Origin: Candidatus Venteria ishoeyi
Lineage (GTDB): Bacteria > Pseudomonadota > Gammaproteobacteria > Beggiatoales > Beggiatoaceae
DNA length: 61,776 nt
Reading direction: 5' to 3'
Assembly (NCBI RefSeq): GCF_030378065.1
Contig: NZ_JAUCGJ010000026.1
Location: forward strand, 1-61,776
The stretch's first letter is position 1. Every line of letters starts with the position of its first letter. Below, in pieces: positions 22,036-30,532 of the stretch. A model generated the notes under the pieces. It did not search any database. It saw only the letters and a list, made by a program, of their open reading frames with translations, and had not been told where the DNA came from. The translations under genes were made by a program, and so were the position numbers.

Positions 22036-22104
22036 CAGCATGAGATGAAAGTGATTTTCAGCCATGCAGTGGCTGAGAAGAAGCTTTCATCAAATTCAAT
22101 TTAA
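22036..22104 (-). repeat. REP-like 3'-end element, copy 2
   Basis: Read on the minus strand it starts TGAATTTGATGAAAGCTTC and ends TCTCATGCTGGTTAT. The first TGA is the thrC stop codon itself. The central dyad CAGCCA-TGGCTG replaces CAGTGC-GCACTG of copy 3, so the pairing is kept although the bases differ. Confidence 0.6.
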
Positions 22105-23235
22105 GTTATCGAGAATCGCATGTTTCACTGCATCCAGTGTTGGTTTGATATTAATCAGCGGTGCAGTGCTTTGAGCAATTGCAGTATCGGGGTCTTTTAA
22201 GCCATGCCCGGTCAGGGTGCAGACCACGCTACTGCCTTCAGGAATTTTACCTGATTTAATATCACGCATAGCACCTGCTAATGAGGTTGCAGACGCGGGT
22301 TCACAAAATACGCCTTCTTTTTCTGCCAGGAGTTTTTGTGCCGCCAGAATCAATTCATCACTGCATTCATCAAACCAGCCACCAGATTCTTTTTGTACCT
22401 GCCAGGCATAATCCCAGCTTTGTGGATGACCAATACGAATTGCAGTTGCCACAGTTTCTGGGTCATCCACCATTTTACCGCGCATGAATGGGGCAGAACC
22501 TGCTGCCTGATATCCCACCATTTTCGGACGATTACCAACTATTGCGCCACCCGCAAAACGACAATTGCCATCACAAAATTTGCAGGCTTTGGTGACTTCA
22601 CCGCCAGCACTACTGTATTCACAATAACCAATCCAGTGTGCGGTAATATTACCCGCATTACCTACGGGCAGGCAATGATAATCCGGTGCTCGTCCCAGCT
22701 CTTCAACGATTTCAAAGGCGGCTGTTTTCTGACCCTGCAAACGATAAGGATTAATCGAGTTAACAATAGTGACAGGTGCATGGTCGGCAACCTGTTTAAC
22801 CAATGCCATACCTTCATCAAAGTTGCCTTGAATCTGGATGACTACAGAGCCGTGCATCATCGCCTGTGCCAATTTACCTTGCGCGATCTTACCCTCAGGA
22901 ATGAGCACAAATGCAGTAATACCTGCACGCGCCGCATAAGCTGCTGCTGCTGCGCTGGTATTACCGGTTGAGGCACAAATAATGGCTTTGCTGCCTTCTT
23001 CCACCGCTTTAGTCACTGCCATGGTCATACCGCGATCTTTAAATGACCCGGTGGGGTTCAGACCTTCATATTTAACATAAATATCAACATCCTTACCAAT
23101 AATGTCTGGAATGTGATGCAGCCGAATCAGCGGGGTATTACCTTCACCCAGTGAAATAATGCGGGTATCATCATGTACTGGCAGGCGGTCGCGGTAGCGG
23201 TCAATCAGTCCAGTGTAACGGGAACGAAATGGCAT
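22096..23235 (-). CDS. thrC: Threonine synthase
   Basis: This 379-residue PLP enzyme converts O-phosphohomoserine to threonine, the last step of the pathway that begins with hom upstream. The PLP lysine is in 'GSFKDRG' (K66), the phosphate-binding loop is 'STGNTSAAAA' (89-98), and 'LTGHGLKD' closes the active site. Residues 205-225 include an insertion with 'CKFCDGNC' (Cys 205, 218, 221, 225), which could bind metal or form disulfides; I do not know it from the best-studied enzymes. The usual hom-thrC pair is split here by an ATPase cassette. The REP-like element begins at its stop. Confidence 0.95.
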   Translation of the reverse strand: MPFRSRYTGLIDRYRDRLPVHDDTRIISLGEGNTPLIRLHHIPDIIGKDVDIYVKYEGLNPTGSFKDRGMTMAVTKAVEEGSKAIICASTGNTSAAAAAYAARAGITAFVLIPEGKIAQGKLAQAMMHGSVVIQIQGNFDEGMALVKQVADHAPVTIVNSINPYRLQGQKTAAFEIVEELGRAPDYHCLPVGNAGNITAHWIGYCEYSSAGGEVTKACKFCDGNCRFAGGAIVGNRPKMVGYQAAGSAPFMRGKMVDDPETVATAIRIGHPQSWDYAWQVQKESGGWFDECSDELILAAQKLLAEKEGVFCEPASATSLAGAMRDIKSGKIPEGSSVVCTLTGHGLKDPDTAIAQSTAPLINIKPTLDAVKHAILDNLN

Positions 23236-23293
23236 AATAAGTCCTTATAACTTCTATAAAATAAGTGGATTCAATTTCTTAGGCTAATAAATT

Positions 23294-23772
23294 TTAGCTA
23301 TTTCTGGTGAGTGTAACACTCCAGGGCATACCCTCACTTTTCATGTTAAAAACCGATGGGTTTATATCAATAGAGCGCAATTTTTTCCTAAGTGCTTGTA
23401 AAATTTGTGAATGTCTGCCTGCAAGTTGCCTTTGTTCTTGTTTAGTTTCATCAGGTAGTTCTAAATGTAATGCAATGCTCAGAGATGCTGCATTTAATGC
23501 AGCCACTGAAAATGTTTTTTCTATATTGTTTTCTGCATTAAGCTTTGCAGGCAATAATGCGGCTAAAGTACAAATCACTTTTTTGGCCAGCTTATTAGGT
23601 AAATCACTGGGTACCTCAGGTGTTGGATACCCTTTACGCTTACGAAAATCTTTGATTTCAATAAGCCAAACTGTATTTTTTTATCACGATAAAAAGCCCA
23701 TTGATCATACTGAGTCACTTGCCAGTTTTCATCAAAAGTAAAACATAACTCATCTTCAATAATGTCTGGCAT
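23294..23772 (-). pseudogene. ATPase-partner protein with EIKD motif, frameshifted
   Basis: Two overlapping frames make one gene. The N-terminal frame starts at 23772 (MPDIIEDELCFTF...) and runs to 'WAFYRDKK'. A 7-A run at 23676-23682 then loses frame, and the continuation reads 'NTVWLIEIKDFRKRKG' and on to the stop at 23294. 'IEIKD' looks like the E-x-K half of a PD-(D/E)xK nuclease core. From memory, intact relatives have about 20 more residues (with the preceding Asp) between 'FYR' and 'WLIE', so an internal deletion is also likely. The start lies one base after the ATPase stop. A single-base sequencing error in the A run would explain the frameshift but not the missing Asp segment. Confidence 0.6.
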
Positions 23773-23773
23773 A

Positions 23774-24829
23774 TCAGTGTCCTGCAACCATGATTTGCAT
23801 AAAACGATCAGATTGTATTAACTCTTCATCCAGTGCAGCAATATCACCAACATCATCCAGGCTATTGCCTTGCTCAACAACCATGCCAACATCAGTGTTT
23901 TTATGAAAGCCAAAAAATTGTACTGCATCAGCATGATGATGAACTGATTGTGAAGTTAAAATCTCTAATTCACGCAATAAAAACAAACTATGAGTGGCAA
24001 TAAATACTTGTATACCATTTTCAGTCAGTGCCAAAATTGCCTTGGCAACAAATTTAATGAGTTGTGGATTCAAATTGCTTTCAGGCTCATCCCAGAATAA
24101 GGAAACACCTTCTTTCAAAGAATCATTCTGAATAAGGTAAATCAATGTAGCAATTTTACGATGCCCTTCAGCCACCATATGAATATCCATTAAATTATCC
24201 ATATCTGGTGTTTTCAGGTAAAATCTGTCACCTTCAAAAATGACTTTAGCATTATCAATAAGTACCTCTAAATCCTGAATAAGTGACTGCTCTTTTTTAT
24301 TAAGTTTTTTACGTAAGGGGCGATTTAAAGTTTTACACAAGTCATAATAGGTTTCATCAAATGCAAGATAAAACTCTTCATAGAGTGATGTAAATTTTGG
24401 GTAAATAGACAAAATCTCTTTAGCGGGCAGGAAAATTGGGGAAGAAGGTTTGTTAGGATAACTGGTGTTTGGTGTATCATCTTCAAATTGTAGAGAACTT
24501 TTAGTATTAAATTCAAAGTCTATATTCGGTTCAGTCAGAGCAATTTTTGTACTATTTTTTATATCATGTCTGCCTACTAAATTTTGCTTCCCTGTCTTAA
24601 AAACACCCTCAATTTTGCTGAGGTATTGGGTAATTGAATTACTGTTTTCCAATGCTGGAAAGCGACTTAAATATCTGGAAATATGTGCATACCAAATGGC
24701 ATACACAATTTTTAAGATATGCGTTTTGCCTGTACTATTTTCACCAACAAAGACATTTAGACCGGGAGAAAAATTAAACTCATTATCTTGAAATAATGTA
24801 AAATTTTCCAGCTTCAAAGAATTTATCAT
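23774..24829 (-). CDS. AAA/ABC-type ATPase (OLD-like), between hom and thrC
   Basis: The 351-residue protein belongs to the SMC/ABC-like 'AAA15/21' ATPases. Walker A is 'GENSTGKT' (29-36), a degenerate signature is 'VAEGHRKIATL' (219-229), Walker B is 'SLFWDEPESNL' (243-253), and 'IATHSLFLL' gives the H-loop (His 280). There is no TOPRIM domain, unlike full OLD nucleases. It sits 35 bases after hom and one base before the EIKD-motif gene. It is more A/T-rich than hom and thrC, so acquisition by transfer is likely. Such ATPase-nuclease pairs are often anti-phage or plasmid-conflict modules, which here is inference. The nuclease partner seems broken, so the system may be decaying. Confidence 0.8.
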   Translation of the reverse strand: MINSLKLENFTLFQDNEFNFSPGLNVFVGENSTGKTHILKIVYAIWYAHISRYLSRFPALENSNSITQYLSKIEGVFKTGKQNLVGRHDIKNSTKIALTEPNIDFEFNTKSSLQFEDDTPNTSYPNKPSSPIFLPAKEILSIYPKFTSLYEEFYLAFDETYYDLCKTLNRPLRKKLNKKEQSLIQDLEVLIDNAKVIFEGDRFYLKTPDMDNLMDIHMVAEGHRKIATLIYLIQNDSLKEGVSLFWDEPESNLNPQLIKFVAKAILALTENGIQVFIATHSLFLLRELEILTSQSVHHHADAVQFFGFHKNTDVGMVVEQGNSLDDVGDIAALDEELIQSDRFMQIMVAGH

Positions 24830-24864
24830 AAATATTTCCAGTACAAACCCGGTCTCTAAACAAT

Positions 24865-26184
24865 TTACTGGCTCAATGACTCCAAGCGAATACGCATAAT
24901 TTCCCCACGAATATCCGGCAGCGCTTCAATTCTCACAATCGCTTCATTTAAGAGTTTTTCCTGTACACGATGGGTTAGCAGCACGATATTAACCTGGGTT
25001 TCCCCGGTTCTGGGTTCTTTTTGAGAAACTGCTTCAATACTGATGCCGCTTTCACTGAGAATAGATGCGACATGGGCTAAGACACCGGGTAAATCATCGG
25101 CTTCCATGCGCAGATAATAAGCCGATTGAATGTCTTCAATGCCCAGAAAGCGCTGATTTTTAGTAATGGTATCGGGTTGAAAAGCGAGATGCGGTACCCG
25201 ATTTTCTGGATCAACGGTTAAGCTGCGCACTACGTCCACTAAATCAGCGACGACAGCAGAAGCGGTTGGCTCCGAGCCTGCGCCTGCACCATAATGCAGC
25301 GTTGGGCCTACCGCATCACCATACACCAGTACGGCATTCATTACGCCATCCACATTGGCCAGCAAGCGTCCTTCAGGCACCAGCGCCGGATGCACGCGCA
25401 TTTCCACGCCTTGCGCAGTGCGGCGCGCAAAACCCAGATGTTTGATGCGATAGCCAAATTGCTCGGCATACTCCACATCAATGGGTTCAATCCGGGTAAT
25501 GCCTTCGGTATAGGTGGCTTCAAAATTCAGTGGTACGCCAAAGGCAATGGCAGCCAGAATAGTCAGTTTATGCGCAGCATCTACGCCTTCAATATCAAAA
25601 GTGGGATCGGATTCGGCGTAACCCAGTTCCTGAGCTTCTATTAAAACATCATCAAAGGCACGGCCTTTTTCCCGCATTTCGGTCAGAATAAAATTCGTAG
25701 TACCATTGATAATACCCGCTAACCATTCAATTTCATTACCGCTTAAACCCTCGCGAATGGTTTTAATAATCGGTATGCCGCCCGCAACAGCGGCTTCAAA
25801 TGCAACGATGACACCCTGCTTTTGTGCCTCATCAAAAATTTCATTGCCATGCAGCGCAATCAAAGCTTTATTTGCAGTGACCACATGCTTGCCATTAGCA
25901 ATCGCTTTTAATACCAGATCACGCGCGCGGGTGGTGCCGCCAATCAGTTCCACCACCACATCAATTTCAGGATTATTAACCAGAGACATCGGTTGCTCAG
26001 TTAAGACAATATCTTCGGTATTACATAAACGCGACTTATTTAAATCACGCACACTGGCATGAGTTACCTGAATATCACGTCCGGCACGGCGGGAAATTTC
26101 CCGGGCATTGCGCTGCAATACATTGACCACGCCGCCGCCAACGGTACCAAGCCCTAATAAACCAATCTTAATGGGGTTAAGCAT
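24865..26184 (-). CDS. hom: Homoserine dehydrogenase
   Basis: The 439-residue cytosolic enzyme reduces aspartate semialdehyde to homoserine for threonine and methionine synthesis. The Rossmann motif is 'GLLGLGTVGGGVV' (8-20), the catalytic core has 'GTTNFILTEM' and 'AESDPTFDIEGVDAAHKL', and a C-terminal ACT domain (about 355-430, 'YYLRMEADDLPGVLAHVA') gives feedback control, typically by threonine. It is the stand-alone form without an aspartokinase domain. It follows alaC by 63 bases on the same strand and normally precedes thrC directly. Confidence 0.97.
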   Translation of the reverse strand: MLNPIKIGLLGLGTVGGGVVNVLQRNAREISRRAGRDIQVTHASVRDLNKSRLCNTEDIVLTEQPMSLVNNPEIDVVVELIGGTTRARDLVLKAIANGKHVVTANKALIALHGNEIFDEAQKQGVIVAFEAAVAGGIPIIKTIREGLSGNEIEWLAGIINGTTNFILTEMREKGRAFDDVLIEAQELGYAESDPTFDIEGVDAAHKLTILAAIAFGVPLNFEATYTEGITRIEPIDVEYAEQFGYRIKHLGFARRTAQGVEMRVHPALVPEGRLLANVDGVMNAVLVYGDAVGPTLHYGAGAGSEPTASAVVADLVDVVRSLTVDPENRVPHLAFQPDTITKNQRFLGIEDIQSAYYLRMEADDLPGVLAHVASILSESGISIEAVSQKEPRTGETQVNIVLLTHRVQEKLLNEAIVRIEALPDIRGEIMRIRLESLSQ

Positions 26185-26247
26185 GTTTTTTCTGTTCCTT
26201 AAATTCGATGTAAATCTTGTTTACGCTTTATATTATCTGAGACTTTC

Positions 26248-27438
26248 CTAGCTATTACGCAACATAGCTTTTACGCCACGCACCGCCTGCCGGATACGAT
26301 GTGGGTTTTCAATCAGGGAAATACGCACATACTCATCGCCATAATTACCAAAGCCAACACCGGGGGAAACGGCAACCTTGGCCTCTGCCAATAATTTTTT
26401 GGTAAATTCCAGGGAACCCATTTCACGAAATTGTTCTGGAATTTTTGCCCAGGCAAACATGGTTGCCTGTGGCGGTGTAATATCCCAACCTGCCGCATTT
26501 AAGCCTTCACATAAAACATCCCGGCGCTCTTTATACATGTCGCGAATCTGGCTGACGCAAGACTGATCATCCTCTAATGCCGTAACCGCTGCCACTTGTA
26601 TGGGGGTAAACATACCATAATCCAGATAAGACTTGATTTTGGCCAGGGCTTTAATCAAAGTTGGGTTTCCCGCCATAAACCCAACGCGCCAGCCAGGCAT
26701 ATTATAGCTTTTTGACAATGAAAAGGATTCTACTGCAATATCCTTAGCACCAGGCACCTGCAAAATAGAAGGCGCAACATAACCATCAAATACAATATCG
26801 GCATAAGCCAAATCATGCACAATCCAGACATTATATTCTTTGGCAATGGCAACGACTTTCTCAAAAAAGGCCAGATCCACGCATTGAGTTGTCGGGTTAG
26901 CGGGAAAATTCAGCACCAGCATTTTAGGGCGCGGCCAGGTGGTTTTCATGGCGCGCTCTAAATCTTCAAAAAAATCCATATCCGGCATCAAGGGCACATG
27001 ATGCACATCAGCACCGGCAATCACCACGCCATAAGGATGAATGGGGTAAGCGGGATTAGGTACTAAAACAATATCACCTGCGCCTAAGGTTGCCATCATC
27101 AAATGCGACAAACCTTCTTTAGAGCCAATCGTAACAATGGCCTCGTTATCGGGGTCAATCGATACATCATAACGTCTTTCATACCAGTTGCTGATGGCCT
27201 GGCGCAAACGCGGAATACCCTTGGACATGGAATAACGATGGGTATCTTTACGCTGCGCAGCTTCAACCAGTTTATCAACAATATGCGCGGGGGTCGGCTG
27301 ATCGGGATTACCCATGCCAAAATCGATAATATCCTCCCCCCGTGCTCGCGCCGCCATCGTTAAGTCTTTAACGATACTGAATACATAAGGAGGCAAACGC
27401 TCAATGCGGGAGAAATCTTCATTCATGGGAATAATCAC
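26248..27438 (-). CDS. alaC: Alanine transaminase (AlaC-type aminotransferase)
   Basis: This 396-residue class I PLP aminotransferase makes alanine from pyruvate and glutamate. The PLP lysine lies in '[17 protein letters not shown]', with '[10 protein letters not shown]' and '[15 protein letters not shown]' as flanking family motifs. The frame opens at a GTG (27438); an ATG four codons later (27426) is an equally good start. The alaC-hom-thrC order is common in gammaproteobacteria and links the gene to the aspartate-family block. The rpsU gene is divergent, with 253 bases between them that hold its promoter. Confidence 0.93.
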   Translation of the reverse strand: MIIPMNEDFSRIERLPPYVFSIVKDLTMAARARGEDIIDFGMGNPDQPTPAHIVDKLVEAAQRKDTHRYSMSKGIPRLRQAISNWYERRYDVSIDPDNEAIVTIGSKEGLSHLMMATLGAGDIVLVPNPAYPIHPYGVVIAGADVHHVPLMPDMDFFEDLERAMKTTWPRPKMLVLNFPANPTTQCVDLAFFEKVVAIAKEYNVWIVHDLAYADIVFDGYVAPSILQVPGAKDIAVESFSLSKSYNMPGWRVGFMAGNPTLIKALAKIKSYLDYGMFTPIQVAAVTALEDDQSCVSQIRDMYKERRDVLCEGLNAAGWDITPPQATMFAWAKIPEQFREMGSLEFTKKLLAEAKVAVSPGVGFGNYGDEYVRISLIENPHRIRQAVRGVKAMLRNS

Positions 27439-27551
27439 CGTCCAGGTTATATATAACTCTGCTTTGACAGAGTAATAGATGACTTCAGAAAAAACTGAAA
27501 ACTTTACATGGACAGGCGAATGGATACAAGTTATTTTATCAATAAAATCTA

Positions 27552-27580
27552 TTGGGCAAATTATGAAGCTCTGCTATAAT
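27552..27580 (+). promoter_or_regulatory. Sigma-70 promoter for rpsU
   Basis: TTGGGC (27552-27557) and a perfect TATAAT (27575-27580) are separated by 17 bases, about 110 bases upstream of the rpsU start. This is the likely main promoter of the rpsU-yqeY-dnaG-rpoD block. Confidence 0.6.
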
Positions 27581-27691
27581 GTTCCGATCTACCCTGCCAG
27601 AGTCTCTAGAAACAGCTGATTTTCTGAAGCAGGAAAAAATGCAGGGCACTATGTATTATCACGCATTCTATTATTAAGGAAATCTTTTTTT

Positions 27692-27907
27692 ATGCCAAAC
27701 GTTCGCGTCAAAGAAAACGAACCCTTTGAGGTTGCTATCCGCCGTTTCAAACGCTCTTGTGAAAAAGCCGGTATCCTGGCTGAAGTTCATCGCCGTGAGT
27801 TTTATGAAAAACCTACCGCCGTACGGAAACGCAAAGCAGCCGCCGCTGTCAAACGCCACATGAAAAAAGTTTCCCGGGAAAGTTCCCGTCGGACCCGACT
27901 GTACTAA
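27692..27907 (+). CDS. rpsU: Ribosomal protein S21
   Basis: A 71-residue, very basic protein of the small ribosomal subunit, needed for efficient initiation. The sequence '[27 protein letters not shown]' and the Arg/Lys-rich tail match S21 over the full length. The ribosome site AAGGAAA lies ahead of the ATG. It opens the macromolecular synthesis operon in its classical order with dnaG and rpoD, and yqeY is inserted as is usual outside the enterics. Hairpins behind it probably uncouple its high expression from the downstream genes. Confidence 0.98.
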   Translation: MPNVRVKENEPFEVAIRRFKRSCEKAGILAEVHRREFYEKPTAVRKRKAAAAVKRHMKKVSRESSRRTRLY

Positions 27908-27942
27908 TAATTTTTTATAAAAATTTATTAGTGGTCACTTGC

Positions 27943-27983
27943 GCCCCGTTCGCGTCCCTACTACTGGGTACATCGAATGGGGC
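27943..27983 (+). terminator. Attenuator-type hairpin between rpsU and yqeY
   Basis: GCCCCGTTCG (27943) pairs with CGAATGGGGC (to 27983) and is followed by GTTTTCATT. An A/T-rich dyad (CTAATAA...TTATTAG, 27904-27931) precedes it. A partial terminator here would give more rpsU than dnaG or rpoD transcript, as known for this operon in other bacteria. Confidence 0.6.
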
Positions 27984-28034
27984 GTTTTCATTATAATGGC
28001 TTATCGCTTTTAAGACGAAATACAGGAAAGAATA

Positions 28035-28481
28035 ATGACAACGCTGAAAGCACAAATTACTGATGATATGAAAACGGCGATGAAAGCCAAAGATAAACCC
28101 CGCTTATCCACGATTCGCCTATTACAGGCCGCAATCAAGCAACGCGAAGTTGATGAACGTATTGAGTTGGATGACACTCAAATTATCATCGTGCTGGATA
28201 AAATGGTCAAACAACGCAAAGATTCCATTGAGCAGTATGAAAAAGCGGGACGCCAGGAACTGGCAGATCAAGAACAGTTTGAAATTGACATCTTAAAAAC
28301 TTACCTGCCACAGCAACTCAGTGCAGCAGAAATCGAGCAGCTTATTGGCGACGCCATTGCGCAAACCGGTGCCAGCGGTATGCGCGATATGGGCAAGGTA
28401 ATGGGCTTATTAAAACCTCAGTTGCAAGGGCGCGCAGACATGGGCGCAGTCAGCGGTCTGATTAAACAAAAATTAAGTTAA
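28035..28481 (+). CDS. yqeY: GatB/YqeY-domain protein
   Basis: The 148-residue cytosolic protein has the YqeY fold: 'MTTLKAQITDDMKTAMKAKDKPRLSTIR' at the N-terminus, a helical middle, and the 'DMGKVMGLLKPQLQGRADMGAVSGLIKQKL' C-terminal region related to the tail domain of the GatB subunit. A role in tRNA-dependent processes is suspected, but the function is not established. It is regularly found between rpsU and dnaG. A GGAAAG ribosome site precedes the ATG. REP-like copy 3 starts within ten bases of its stop. Confidence 0.92.
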   Translation: MTTLKAQITDDMKTAMKAKDKPRLSTIRLLQAAIKQREVDERIELDDTQIIIVLDKMVKQRKDSIEQYEKAGRQELADQEQFEIDILKTYLPQQLSAAEIEQLIGDAIAQTGASGMRDMGKVMGLLKPQLQGRADMGAVSGLIKQKLS

Positions 28482-28488
28482 GCCCCCT

Positions 28489-28558
28489 GAGTTTGGCGTA
28501 GGCTAGATTCAGTGCTAAATGCACTGAAAACTGCTTCTACCTCATGCTTAATGCCTGT
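28489..28558 (+). repeat. REP-like 3'-end element, copy 3
   Basis: Starts TGAGTTTGGCGTAGGC, has a perfect dyad TCAGTGC-TAAAT-GCACTGA in the middle and ends CTCATGCTTAATG. It aligns over about 70 bases with copies 1 and 2 and, like them, follows a stop codon (yqeY) in the sense direction. Confidence 0.6.
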
Positions 28559-28565
28559 GTAAAAG

Positions 28566-28636
28566 TTTAAAGGAGTCCAAACCTTGACTTGGGCATATTT
28601 TTTAGACTGCCAAGTTGGGGCTTGGACGCCTTTAAA
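28566..28636 (+). repeat. 71-base imperfect palindrome upstream of dnaG
   Basis: TTTAAAGG...CCTTTAAA form the ends, and the arms (AGTCCAAACC...ACTTGG against CCAAGTTGGGGCTTGGAC) pair over most of 25 bases. A run of A residues follows and the dnaG ATG is 11 bases beyond. A hairpin of this size would occlude or pause entry into dnaG. It may be a terminator, an RNA-processing site or an inserted element. Confidence 0.5.
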
Positions 28637-28647
28637 AAAATATCTGA

Positions 28648-30399
28648 ATGTCTGGTTATATTCCCAAAAATTTTATTGAGTCTTTGATAGACCGCTGCGA
28701 TATTATCACAGTTGTAGACAGCTATGTCCCCTTGAAAAAGGCTGGCAAGGATTATCACGCCTGCTGCCCCTTCCATCAGGAAAAAACGCCTTCTTTTACC
28801 GTCAGTGCCGACAAGCAGTTTTATCATTGTTTTGGCTGCGGTGCGAACGGTAATATTGTCAGCTTCTTAATGGAATACGAGCATTGCGATTTTGTTGAAG
28901 CCATTGAAGAACTTGCTGCTTCACAAGGCTTGAGCGTGCCTTATGAAAAAGGTACGCACACGCAAGCCAGCGCTTCACAAAAAACTGAAGACCTGAAACC
29001 TTTATATCAATTATTAGAGCAGGCTAATCGTTTTTACCAAACCCAACTGCGCCAGCATCCACAAGCAGGTGAAGCGATTGATTATCTGAAAAAACGCGAA
29101 CTGAGTGGGCAGACCGCAGCCCGTTTTGAGCTGGGTTATGCGCCAGATGCCTGGAATGAGCTGTTGACACAGCTTGCAGGTAACAGTGAGCAACAAAAAC
29201 AGCTTCTGGATGCCGGTTTAATCGTGCAAAATGAGCAGCAACATTATTATGATCGTTTTCGCAACCGCATCATTTTTCCCATTCATGACCAACGTGGACG
29301 GGTCATTGCTTTTGGTGGGCGGGTATTAGATGATAGTAAACCTAAATATCTCAATTCTCCAGAAACCCCGGTTTTTCACAAAGGTAAAGAGCTTTACGGC
29401 CTGCATCATATCCGCAAACAGCGCAATAAACCGGAACAAATTATTCTGGTTGAAGGTTATATGGATGTGGTGGCCCTGGCGCAACATGATATACACAATG
29501 CTGTTGCAACCTTAGGCACGGCAACCAGCACAGAACATTTGCAGCGTTTATACCGGCTCACAGAACAGTTGGTATTTTGTTTTGACGGTGATGAAGCCGG
29601 ACGTAAGGCCGCCTGGAAAGCCTTGGAGATCCTGTTGCCATTGCTCAGTCAGGGGCGACAGGCAAATTTTATGTTTTTACCCAATGGCGAAGATCCCGAT
29701 TCACTGGTACGTCAGCAAGGCAAACAAGGGTTTTACCAACAAATTGAACAAGCATTGCCCTTATCTCAATATTTATTCTCACATTTGCAACAACAACTGG
29801 ATATCAGCACTCTGGATGGCAAGGCACGTTTACTGGAGTTAGCCAAACCTTTAATCCATAAAATGCCAGAAGGTGCTTATCAGGATTTATTATTACAACA
29901 TTTAGGTGAAATTACCGGAACGCGGCAGACAGCGCAATATCAGCGCACAGCTCCCGTTCAAAAAACAGCTTCAGCAAACAAACCCCATAAAACAACCCGA
30001 CCATCGCCAATACGTGTCGCCATTGCCTTATTACTACAATCCCCAGAATTTGCCACATCTCTGGAATCTATCGAAATTCTGCGTCAAATTGAACAACCGG
30101 GTTTACCTTTATTGGTGGAACTTATTGATTTTATCAATAACAACCCCAATATACGCACGGGCACGCTGGTGGAGCACTGGCGTTATTCTGAACATGAAAA
30201 AAGTATTCAAAAGCTGGCGAACTGGGATATAGGTATCCCACAAACGGGTATGCAGGCAGAATTACAGGGTGCAATTTCCCGTCTGATTCAACAAACGAAA
30301 GAGCGACAACTGGAAACTTTATTACAAAAATCCCAGTTACAAAAACTGTCGCAGCATGAAAAACAAAGCCTTAATCGTTTATTAAGCGAGCTTCGATAA
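28648..30399 (+). CDS. dnaG: DNA primase
   Basis: This 583-residue enzyme lays the RNA primers for replication. The N-terminal zinc finger is 'CPFHQEKTPSFTVSADKQFYHCFGCG' (about residues 40-65). The catalytic RNA polymerase/TOPRIM core carries 'VEGYMDVVAL' and 'FCFDGDEAGRKAAWKA'. The C-terminal part (about 430-583) is the helicase-binding region and is poorly conserved, as usual. Length is normal. The start is the ATG at 28648, directly behind a long palindrome. It lies between yqeY and rpoD. Confidence 0.97.
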   Translation: MSGYIPKNFIESLIDRCDIITVVDSYVPLKKAGKDYHACCPFHQEKTPSFTVSADKQFYHCFGCGANGNIVSFLMEYEHCDFVEAIEELAASQGLSVPYEKGTHTQASASQKTEDLKPLYQLLEQANRFYQTQLRQHPQAGEAIDYLKKRELSGQTAARFELGYAPDAWNELLTQLAGNSEQQKQLLDAGLIVQNEQQHYYDRFRNRIIFPIHDQRGRVIAFGGRVLDDSKPKYLNSPETPVFHKGKELYGLHHIRKQRNKPEQIILVEGYMDVVALAQHDIHNAVATLGTATSTEHLQRLYRLTEQLVFCFDGDEAGRKAAWKALEILLPLLSQGRQANFMFLPNGEDPDSLVRQQGKQGFYQQIEQALPLSQYLFSHLQQQLDISTLDGKARLLELAKPLIHKMPEGAYQDLLLQHLGEITGTRQTAQYQRTAPVQKTASANKPHKTTRPSPIRVAIALLLQSPEFATSLESIEILRQIEQPGLPLLVELIDFINNNPNIRTGTLVEHWRYSEHEKSIQKLANWDIGIPQTGMQAELQGAISRLIQQTKERQLETLLQKSQLQKLSQHEKQSLNRLLSELR

Positions 30400-30532
30400 C
30401 AAATTATCAAATAATGTCGCAAATTTTTCATGATTTTTCAGCACGGGCAAAAATCATGGTCTACACTAATAGGCGGCTACATACACAGTAAAATAGAAAA
30501 ACTGTTTATTTTTCATAGGTGTTTGAGGGAAA

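Noticed and set aside
22336-22971. 211-codon plus-strand frame opposite thrC
   Set aside because: It is Cys/His/Thr-rich antisense reading of a conserved enzyme gene, without ribosome site.
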